Source of the DNA: an uncultured Oscillospiraceae bacterium
Lineage (GTDB): Bacteria > Bacillota > Clostridia > Oscillospirales > Oscillospiraceae
Length of the DNA stretch: 64,000 nt
Direction of reading: 5' to 3'
Assembly: GCA_910579965.1 (NCBI GenBank)
Contig: CAJTWF010000005.1
Coordinates: forward strand, 1-64,000
Numbering within the stretch: the first letter of the stretch is position 1; each line of letters begins with the position of its first letter. The notes under the pieces are model-generated. The model was not told the origin of the DNA, searched no databases, and was given only the letters and a program-made list of their open reading frames with translations. Below are positions 16,666 to 23,999 of the stretch, piece by piece. The translations under genes were made by a program, and so were the position numbers.

Positions 16666-17583
16666 TTACCGCATAGAGGCCAGGTGAACGGCGGCCTGGG
16701 CGGCCACACGGGCATTGTTGTAAACCAGCTGGATATTGCTCTCCAGGCTGTCTCCGCCAGTGAGGTCCTTCACCCGGGCCAGGAGGAAGGGGGTGGTGGC
16801 CTTGCCGTGGATGCCCTGCTCCCGGCTCTCCGCCACAGCCTGGTCAATGGCACGGCCAATCACGTCCGCATCCATGGCGTACTGCTCCGGAATGGGGTTG
16901 GCCACCAGCATACCGCCCTTGAGGCCCATCTCCCGCTGGGCATAGAAGGCCTCCGCCAGCTCCTTGGGGGTGTCCAGGCGGTAGTCCACGCCAAAGCCGG
17001 ACTTACGGGTGTAGAAGGCGGGCAGCTCCTCGGTGCCGTAGCCGATTACAGGCACGCCCTTGGTCTCCAGGTACTCCAGGGTCAGGCCCAGATCCAGAAT
17101 GGACTTGGCCCCCGCGCAGACCACCATCACCGGGGTCTGGCCCAGCTCCTCCAGGTCAGCGGAGATATCCATGGTGGTCTCCGCGCCCCGGTGGACGCCG
17201 CCGATGCCGCCGGTGGCAAAGATAGAGATGCCCGCCATGTGGGCGATCATCATGGTGGTGGTGACGGTGCAGGCGCCGTCCTGGCCCCGGGCGATGAGCA
17301 CGGGCAGGTCACGGCGGCTGGCCTTGGCGATCTCCCCGCCCTTCTTGCCAAAGTACTCGATCTCCTGGGCGGACAGGCCAGCCTTCAGGCGGCCGCCGAT
17401 AATGGCGATGGTGGCGGGCACCGCGCCGTTGTCACGGATGATCTTCTCCACCTCCAGGGCGGTCTCCACATTCTTGGGGTAGGGCATACCGTGGGAGATG
17501 ATGGTGGACTCCAGGGCCACCACCGGCTTGCCCTCCGCCAGGGCCGCAGCTACCTCCGGGGCGATATCCAGATACTTGTTCAT
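16666..17583 (-). CDS. psuG: Pseudouridine-5'-phosphate glycosidase
   Basis: Enzyme of 305 residues, normal PsuG length. Family signatures run throughout: ALESTIISHGMPYPKN, TVTTTMMIAHMAGISIFATGGIGGVHRG, VCAGAKSILDLGLTLEYLET and GYGTEELPAFY. It cleaves the C-C glycosidic bond of pseudouridine 5'-phosphate to uracil and ribose 5-phosphate. AAAGGAGCACCC precedes the ATG. It follows the kinase gene by 66 bases, forming the complete two-step pseudouridine degradation route. Confidence 0.94.
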   Translation of the reverse strand: MNKYLDIAPEVAAALAEGKPVVALESTIISHGMPYPKNVETALEVEKIIRDNGAVPATIAIIGGRLKAGLSAQEIEYFGKKGGEIAKASRRDLPVLIARGQDGACTVTTTMMIAHMAGISIFATGGIGGVHRGAETTMDISADLEELGQTPVMVVCAGAKSILDLGLTLEYLETKGVPVIGYGTEELPAFYTRKSGFGVDYRLDTPKELAEAFYAQREMGLKGGMLVANPIPEQYAMDADVIGRAIDQAVAESREQGIHGKATTPFLLARVKDLTGGDSLESNIQLVYNNARVAAQAAVHLASMR

Positions 17584-17649
17584 AGGGTGCTCCTTTCCTT
17601 GCGCGCAAAGCGCAAACTGAAATAATATAATAATGAATAGAACAAAACG

Positions 17650-18723
17650 CTAAATCCGGCTCCGAATTCCCTCCACGCTCATGGAGGGGTTGATGGTCTC
17701 CCCGCTCTCCATGGCAATGGACGCGGCCGCCAGACCGGCCCTGGCCGTCCCCTCCAGGTCCGTACCCTCCAGATATGCCCAGGCGATGGCCGCCATAAAG
17801 GCGTCCCCGCAGCCGGTGGTGTTCACCATCCTCCCCGGGATGCAGGGGACGTGGATCTGCCCGGAGTGGTCCGCCGCCAGAACGCCGTCCCCGCCCATGC
17901 TGATAAACACCCGGCGCAGTCCGGTCTCCAGCAGGGCCTCCGCCGCCCGGCCCGCGCTGTCCACGTCCGTGATGGACACGCCGCTGAGCAGCTCCGCCTC
18001 CAGGCGGTTGGGCTTGAGGGTGTGGAGACGGCCCAGAATGGGCCGCAGCTTCTCCGCCTTGGTGGTGGAAACCGGGTCTGCGAACAGGGGCGCCGTGCAG
18101 TTCTCCGCCAGCCAGCGGATGGAGGGGGCGGGGATGTTGGTATCCACCACCACCAGCTGGGCGGTGTTGAGCAGGGCGGCCCGGGAGGCCAGAAAGGCCG
18201 GGGTCACGTGCTCATAGATCTCCATGTCCGCCACCGCCAGCTCCATGTCCCCGGAGGGGCCTGCAATATAGAGGTAGGTGGAGGTAGTGCCGCCGGGCAC
18301 CTGGAGGGCGTGGCTGATGTCAATCCCCAGCTCTCCGCAGGAGGCGGCCACCTTCTGGGCGGACACGTCGTCTCCAAAGGCGGTGAGCAGGTGGACCTCC
18401 ACCCCCAGCAGCGCCATGTTGTGGGCGATGTTCCGGCCCACGCCCCCCAGGCTCATACGCACCTGGCCGGGGTTGGAGTCCCGGGGGATCAGGCCCTCAC
18501 AGGACCGGCCCCCTATGTCCATGTTCACGCCCCCTGCCACCACGGCATAGGGCGCGGTGCGCACGATGTAGCCCCGGCCGGCAATGTGCCCCTTCTTCAT
18601 CAGGTTGGAGATGTGCACAGCCGCCGAGGATCGGGTAATCCCCGCCTTGTCCGCCAGCTCCTGCTGGCTTATCATGGGGTCTTCCTCGATCCAGCGCAGA
18701 ATTTGCCGCTCCCGCTGGGTCAT
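17650..18723 (-). CDS. psuK: Pseudouridine kinase with N-terminal winged HTH
   Basis: PfkB/ribokinase-family sugar kinase of 357 residues with an N-terminal winged helix-turn-helix (residues ~1-55, SQQELADKAGITRSSAAVHI). The kinase part shows the N-terminal glycine pair region (SLGGVGRNIAHNMALLG) and the C-terminal signature NTTGCGDAF with the catalytic Asp. It phosphorylates pseudouridine for PsuG; the HTH suggests self-regulation of the operon. AGGAGG lies before the ATG. Assignment to pseudouridine rests on the adjacent psuG. Confidence 0.87.
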   Translation of the reverse strand: MTQRERQILRWIEEDPMISQQELADKAGITRSSAAVHISNLMKKGHIAGRGYIVRTAPYAVVAGGVNMDIGGRSCEGLIPRDSNPGQVRMSLGGVGRNIAHNMALLGVEVHLLTAFGDDVSAQKVAASCGELGIDISHALQVPGGTTSTYLYIAGPSGDMELAVADMEIYEHVTPAFLASRAALLNTAQLVVVDTNIPAPSIRWLAENCTAPLFADPVSTTKAEKLRPILGRLHTLKPNRLEAELLSGVSITDVDSAGRAAEALLETGLRRVFISMGGDGVLAADHSGQIHVPCIPGRMVNTTGCGDAFMAAIAWAYLEGTDLEGTARAGLAAASIAMESGETINPSMSVEGIRSRI

Positions 18724-18817
18724 GGCATCGCCTCCTAAAGAAAAGTTTATTTAATAATCTATTGCTTATTATATACACAGAGACAGCCCTTGTCAAGAGG
18801 AAAACAGGGGCAAAAGG

Positions 18818-18848
18818 GCCCGGACAGATTTTTTCTGTCCGGGCCCTG
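18818..18848 (-). terminator. Intrinsic terminator after the small membrane protein gene
   Basis: Stem GGGCCCGGACAGA / TCTGTCCGGGCCC with an A-rich loop, followed on the minus strand by TTTTGCCCC. It separates the membrane protein gene at 18855 from psuK. Confidence 0.75.
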
Positions 18849-18854
18849 GGGTGG

Positions 18855-19214
18855 TTATGATCTCTGCCGGCCGGGGAGGAGATGGGACACGCAGATCCCC
18901 AACAGCAGCGCGGGGAGGATCTCCACGTGGCTTGTGACAAGAAAGACCGATACCTGGTACAAGGGCTGGAAGGGAACCAATGGAAGAAGCAGGAGCAGAG
19001 CCATACACACCCCGGCCCACAGCCAGAAGCGGGCCTCCCCCCGGTCAGCCCGCCCGCCGCCCAGAATCAGTCCGATCAAGGCGTACAGGAGGATAAAAAA
19101 CAGGTAGGAGCCAAAGGGGTGCCGGGACAGGGGCAGGACGCTCCTCAGGAGATTGCCCAGCAAGTAAAGGGCGAGAGCGGAGACAAAACGAGCTTTGGTT
19201 GACAGCAGCATCAT
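18855..19214 (-). CDS. Uncharacterised four-helix membrane protein
   Basis: Protein of 119 residues, strongly hydrophobic, with about four membrane helices; a charged loop GGGRADRGEARF sits between helices two and three. GGGAGGTGC precedes the ATG. I do not recognise a family. It is transcribed alone, with a terminator after it. Confidence 0.65.
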   Translation of the reverse strand: MMLLSTKARFVSALALYLLGNLLRSVLPLSRHPFGSYLFFILLYALIGLILGGGRADRGEARFWLWAGVCMALLLLLPLVPFQPLYQVSVFLVTSHVEILPALLLGICVSHLLPGRQRS

Positions 19215-19426
19215 GCACCTCCCTTTTCAGCATGGAGCGCAACACGGCATACAATCTGTAATATAAATAGGAAAATATACGTCAAAGCAAGGCGGACCAG
19301 GGGATCCGCTCCCCTGCTGATTTCAGTCTATCAAATCTGTATTCTTTTGTCAAGAAAAGTGGGGAACACCGGGAAAAGTTTGGGGGAAATGACGTGGGAA
19401 GATAGCCTGGGAACCGGGAAAAGCAC

Positions 19427-19455
19427 TTGTAAAAACAGCCCTGGGGCGGTATAAT
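19427..19455 (+). promoter_or_regulatory. Sigma-A promoter of asnS
   Basis: TTGTAA (19427-19432), 17 bases and a perfect TATAAT (19450-19455), giving a leader of about 45 bases before the asnS ATG. Confidence 0.82.
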
Positions 19456-19508
19456 ACACGTACTCGCTCAAAACGCGCCAATTTTAAGAGAATGCAGGTG
19501 AAAACATA

Positions 19509-20903
<1,395 letters not shown>

Positions 20904-20930
20904 TCGAATATCCTCCGGAGAAAGTTTCCC

Positions 20931-20959
20931 TTGCATTTGCTGCGGCGGGGTGGTATACT
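20931..20959 (+). promoter_or_regulatory. Promoter of the par-like antitoxin RNA
   Basis: TTGCAT (20931-20936), 17 bases and TATACT (20954-20959), directed toward the toxin gene. Predicted start near 20966. Confidence 0.78.
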
Positions 20960-20965
20960 GTAGAT

Positions 20966-21042
20966 GAAGTTGAGAATCATTTCCAAACCTACCCCTCAGC
21001 AAAAAAGGCCCCCGGAGAGCTGGCACTCTCCGGGGGCCTTCA
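20966..21042 (+). ncRNA. Candidate type I antitoxin RNA (RNA II-like)
   Basis: A short plus-strand transcript of about 77 bases is predicted from the promoter at 20931 to the shared terminator hairpin. Its 5' part (20968-20988) is a direct repeat of 21142-21162, the complement of the toxin's start region, so the RNA can pair with the toxin mRNA over about 21-25 bases with only one or two mismatches. The layout of convergent RNAs, direct repeats and one bidirectional terminator matches the par/Fst systems of enterococcal plasmids. Confidence 0.7.
21005..21040. terminator. Shared terminator of the par-like locus
   Basis: Fifteen-base-pair stem AAGGCCCCCGGAGAG / CTCTCCGGGGGCCTT with a six-base loop. 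On the minus strand it is followed by TTTTTT; on the plus strand by CATGCT. It would end both convergent RNAs and gives them complementary 3' ends. Confidence 0.8.
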
Positions 21043-21055
21043 TGCTGTGACGTGC

Positions 21056-21169
21056 TTACTGTCCTTTGGGCTTTCCGCCCTGCCGGTCAAGCCACTTGCA
21101 GATGTAGCTGGCGGCTACACCCGCTATGACCGACAAAATCAAGTTGAGAATTATTTCCAACCATTCCAC
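21056..21169 (-). CDS. Small hydrophobic Fst/Ldr-like type I toxin
   Basis: A 37-residue peptide (starting VEWLEIILNLILSVIAG when the GTG is read as V) with one membrane helix and a charged tail (CKWLDRQGGKPKGQ). The plan of helix, small-residue patch and WLD-type tail resembles Fst/Ldr toxins. The GTG at 21169 is the only start that the predicted transcript can use, since an upstream ATG lies in the -10 box. The GAGAGGGG ribosome site is very close to the GTG and partly overlaps a 5' stem (CTCTCTGTTGC / GCAACAGAGAG arms at 21173-21209). Toxicity is inferred, not shown. Confidence 0.65.
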   Translation of the reverse strand: MEWLEIILNLILSVIAGVAASYICKWLDRQGGKPKGQ

Positions 21170-21207
21170 CCCCTCTCTGTTGCCAGAATGTAAGGGCAGC
21201 AACAGAG

Positions 21208-21236
21208 AGTATACCACCATTCGACATTTTTTGCAA
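21208..21236 (-). promoter_or_regulatory. Promoter of the par-like toxin
   Basis: Minus strand: TTGCAA (21231-21236), 17 bases, TATACT (21208-21213). The spacing and hexamers resemble those of the opposing antitoxin promoter and of the second toxin locus at 27146. Confidence 0.78.
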
Positions 21237-21260
21237 CATTTGGAAACCGAGGTACAGCCG

Positions 21261-22517
21261 ATGAAAAAGCCTTTTGTGACCAAACAGCAGCTGGACGAAA
21301 TCACCGCCCGGCACCCCACCCCCTTCCACCTCTACGACGAGACCGGCATACGGGCCAACGCCCGCCGGGTCAATGCCGCCTTTGCCTGGAACGGCGGCTT
21401 CAAGGAGTATTTTGCCGTCAAGGCCACCCCCACCCCCCGGCTGCTGAACATCCTCCGGGAGGAGGGCTGCGGCGCGGACTGCTCCAGCCTCACCGAGCTG
21501 ATGATGGCGGAACGGTGCGGCTTCCGGGGCAGCGAGATCATGTTCACCTCCAACAACACCCTGGCGGAGGAGTACCGGCTGGCCCACCGGCTGGGGGCGG
21601 TCATCAACCTGGATGACCTCACCCACGTGGACTTCCTCCGCCAGTCCATCGGCTGCGTGCCGGAGACCGTGTTCTGCCGCTACAACCCCGGCGGCGTGTT
21701 CACCCTGGGGGCGGGCAAGGACGGCGTGCAGGTGATGGACAGCCCCGGCGAGGCCAAGTATGGCATGACCCGGCCCCAGATCGCCCAGGCCCTCCGGCAG
21801 CTGAAGGACATGGGCGCAAAAACCTTCGGCATCCACGCCTTTCTGGCCTCCAACACCATCTCCAACGACTACTACCCCGAGCTGGCCGCTATCCTCTTCC
21901 GGCTGGCGGCGGAGCTGAAGCAGGAGACCGGCTGTCATATCCGGTACATCAACCTCTCCGGCGGCATCGGCGTGCCCTACCGCCCGGAGGAGGAGGCCGT
22001 CGATATCGCCCGCATCGGCCAGGAGGTCCAGCGGCGGTATGAGGAGATCCTGGTCCCCGCCGGCATGGGGGACGTGCAGCTGTGCAGCGAGCTGGGCCGG
22101 TTCATGATGGCCCCCTACGGCTGTCTTGTGACCAGAGTGCTCCACTTCAAGCACATCTATAAGGAGTACGCGGGCGTGGACGCCTGCGCCGCGGACCTCA
22201 TGCGGCCGGCGGTGTACGGGGCCTATCACCACATCACCGCCTCCGGGAAGGAGGACGCGCCCTGCACCTGCCGTTACGACGTGACCGGCTCCCTGTGCGA
22301 GAACTGCGACAAGTTCGCCGTGGACCGGGAGCTCCCGGAGCTCCAGCGGGGAGATCTGCTGATTATCCACGACACCGGGGCCCACGGCCACTCCATGGGG
22401 TATAATTATAACGGAAAATTACGTTCCGCAGAGCTTTTGCTCCGCGCTGACGGCACGGTGGAGCTCATGCGCCGGGCCGAGACCCCGGAGGACTACTTTG
22501 CCACCCTGGTATGGTAG
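21261..22517 (+). CDS. lysA: Diaminopimelate decarboxylase
   Basis: PLP-dependent fold-III decarboxylase of 418 residues. The PLP lysine lies in EYFAVKATPTP near residue 54, the glycine-rich phosphate loop in NLSGGIGVP, the substrate-binding CENCDKFAVDRELP segment near 350, and DTGAHGHSMGYNYNG near the end. It converts meso-diaminopimelate to L-lysine. Start at MKKPFVTKQQ with GAGGT upstream; the reading frame stays open further upstream through the toxin promoter but that part is not conserved in type. Monocistronic or with the next gene, 33 bases on. Confidence 0.9.
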   Translation: MKKPFVTKQQLDEITARHPTPFHLYDETGIRANARRVNAAFAWNGGFKEYFAVKATPTPRLLNILREEGCGADCSSLTELMMAERCGFRGSEIMFTSNNTLAEEYRLAHRLGAVINLDDLTHVDFLRQSIGCVPETVFCRYNPGGVFTLGAGKDGVQVMDSPGEAKYGMTRPQIAQALRQLKDMGAKTFGIHAFLASNTISNDYYPELAAILFRLAAELKQETGCHIRYINLSGGIGVPYRPEEEAVDIARIGQEVQRRYEEILVPAGMGDVQLCSELGRFMMAPYGCLVTRVLHFKHIYKEYAGVDACAADLMRPAVYGAYHHITASGKEDAPCTCRYDVTGSLCENCDKFAVDRELPELQRGDLLIIHDTGAHGHSMGYNYNGKLRSAELLLRADGTVELMRRAETPEDYFATLVW

Positions 22518-22550
22518 CGGCGGACAGTCTGAACTGAGAGGAGATCCGGC

Positions 22551-22985
22551 ATGGAAAACACGGCTTACCTGTTCCTGTGGTATTTTGCGGCATACGTGCT
22601 TGTAACCCTCACCGGCGTCCTGCACACGGTCTTCAACATCACCGTACTGCACATGAAGTCCATGGTGGACAGTCCCGGCATGGGGGAGGGCTACGAGAGG
22701 ACCAAGCCCTGGCACCCCCTCTATAATATCATCATCTTTCCTCCGTTTGCGTATCTCTATCTCGCCGGCCTGCATACCGTCACCCTCCAGACCGCCGTCT
22801 GGACCGGTCTCCTGTGGGGCACCGTGACCATCGTAATCGACGTGATCGGCTGGGTGCTCATCAAGCACCCCTGGTCCCTGACCTTCAAGGAGTTCTACGT
22901 GGATTACCAGCCCTGGATCACGCTGATCTATCTGACCATATACGCCAGCCCGCTTATCGCCTTCGGCGTGATGAAGCTGTTTTGA
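22551..22985 (+). CDS. Uncharacterised four-helix membrane protein
   Basis: Protein of 144 residues with four predicted membrane helices. Distinctive hydrophilic stretches are GYERTKPWHPLYN between helices 1 and 2 and KHPWSLTFKEFYVDYQPW before the last helix; the aromatic- and proline-rich motifs suggest a conserved family, but I cannot name it. GAGAGGAG precedes the ATG. It follows lysA closely and ends in a strong terminator, so the two may form one unit. Confidence 0.65.
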   Translation: MENTAYLFLWYFAAYVLVTLTGVLHTVFNITVLHMKSMVDSPGMGEGYERTKPWHPLYNIIIFPPFAYLYLAGLHTVTLQTAVWTGLLWGTVTIVIDVIGWVLIKHPWSLTFKEFYVDYQPWITLIYLTIYASPLIAFGVMKLF

Positions 22986-23035
22986 GGCCCCGGGAGCGCT
23001 CCTCCCCTGCCCCGATCAGCCGTCCGCAAACTTTA

Positions 23036-23077
23036 CAGCCGCGCACCCCCGATTCTGGGGATGCGCGGCTGTTTTTT
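23036..23077 (+). terminator. Intrinsic terminator
   Basis: Stem CAGCCGCGCA... / ...TGCGCGGCTG closed further by CCCC/GGGG and followed by TTTTTT; ends the lysA-membrane protein unit. Confidence 0.88.
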
Positions 23078-23128
23078 GCTGTAAACACAGAGGACGGCCC
23101 ATATATGCGGCGACTGCCGGTCACCCAT

Positions 23129-23211
23129 TGCAGGGGCGGGCGGCGCTCGCCCGTTTCTTCCGGACCGCTGGGGGGCGGCGTTAGAGCGGGCGAGCGATGC
23201 TCGCCCCTACA
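23129..23211. repeat. GC-rich MITE-like palindromic element, copy B
   Basis: About 83 bases bounded by imperfect inverted ends (TGCAGGGGCGGGCGGC... and ...GCGATGCTCGCCCCTACA). Its interior shares CCCCAGCGGTCCG, in reverse orientation, with the element at 48264-48402. No coding capacity. Confidence 0.6.
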
Positions 23212-23422
23212 GCCGTCCGCCGGTCCTCTGGATAAGGCATCGGAAAAGGATCTGCAAAAACCTATACTTTTTGAAACAGCAATTTTCTATTGCTTTCAAA
23301 AACTATATCGGTTGATAACTGTGGAAAATAAGAGCATATTAAAAAATTTTTATATCCTATATTTTATTTGCGAAAAAGTATACCTTTTTATAAATCAAAA
23401 CCACCCGGCGAAAGGAGAGACC

Positions 23423-23800
23423 ATGCTCCGCTTGACTTTGACACCCGGCGATTACTTCACCATCAACGGCAATATTGTCGTTCAGCTCCACCGGCTGGAG
23501 GGCGAACGCTCCCTCGTCGCCGTGGAGGCCCCCAGGGAGATGCGCATTGTCCGCGGCGCGGTGCTGGAGCGGGAGGGCGGCCGGCGGCCCCCCTGCGTCA
23601 CCGACAGGCCCGCCCCCTCCAGACGGGGCAAATGGCTCCTCTGGGACCAGGGCCGGGAGGACGCCGCCCGCCATATGCGCCGCCTCCTCCGGGAAATCGA
23701 GACCCCGGAAAATCGCCGGCAGATCGAGACCCTCTGCGCCCAGCTGACCCGCATCTCCGAGCAGGACGCGCCGGACGGCCAGGAGGCCGCCGCCGTATAG
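23423..23800 (+). CDS. CsrA-like protein with C-terminal extension
   Basis: Protein of 125 residues. Residues 1-50 follow the CsrA plan without gaps: MLRLTLTPGDYFTING, then VAVEAPREMRIVRGAVLER, placing A36-P37-x-E39 and R44 exactly where CsrA has APKE and its RNA-binding Arg. The remaining ~75 residues are basic, then helical, and are absent from normal 60-70-residue CsrA. AAAGGAGAG precedes the ATG. In Bacillus CsrA represses translation of flagellin (hag); here the gene sits 199 bases before a flagellin gene, supporting that role. No fliW is seen in the window. Confidence 0.72.
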   Translation: MLRLTLTPGDYFTINGNIVVQLHRLEGERSLVAVEAPREMRIVRGAVLEREGGRRPPCVTDRPAPSRRGKWLLWDQGREDAARHMRRLLREIETPENRRQIETLCAQLTRISEQDAPDGQEAAAV

Positions 23801-23999
23801 GGAGATCTGCCCTGAGAACGATGGGCAGGCCGCTCCCAGTCCCCTTTGGTTTCATCCGGTTCCGGACCGGCTGAAATATACCGCGCCTGAGACCTCGGGC
23901 CTTGTGGCCACAGCGCCCCTGGAGGACGGCGCTCCACCAACCTGTGCGGCGGCAAAGGATTGCTAACGCACATTAAACTGACTTTTAAGGAGAAAAATC
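23801..23999 (+). promoter_or_regulatory. Flagellin 5' leader with possible CsrA targets
   Basis: The 199 bases before the flagellin contain a hairpin (TTTCATCCGG...CCGGCTGAAA, about 23850-23876) and several GGA triplets, among them AAAGGATT near 23956 and the AAGGAG ribosome site at 23987-23992. CsrA proteins bind GGA in loops and often cover the ribosome site, so this is a plausible target. Inference only. Confidence 0.4.

Larger units (their letters stand above)
22986..23422. other. Intergenic region with terminator, GC-rich repeat and AT-rich promoter zone
   Basis: Three parts: a terminator (23036-23077), a GC-rich palindromic repeat element (23129-23211), and a sharply AT-rich stretch (about 23255-23410) that contrasts with the surrounding GC content and probably holds the promoter of the CsrA-like/flagellin genes. 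No convincing flagellar sigma-D promoter pair was found by eye. Confidence 0.6.

Noticed and set aside
18205..18222. CACGTG inside psuK as a fourth parS site
   Set aside because: Only the central six bases match; the flanking TGTTT / AAACA arms are absent.
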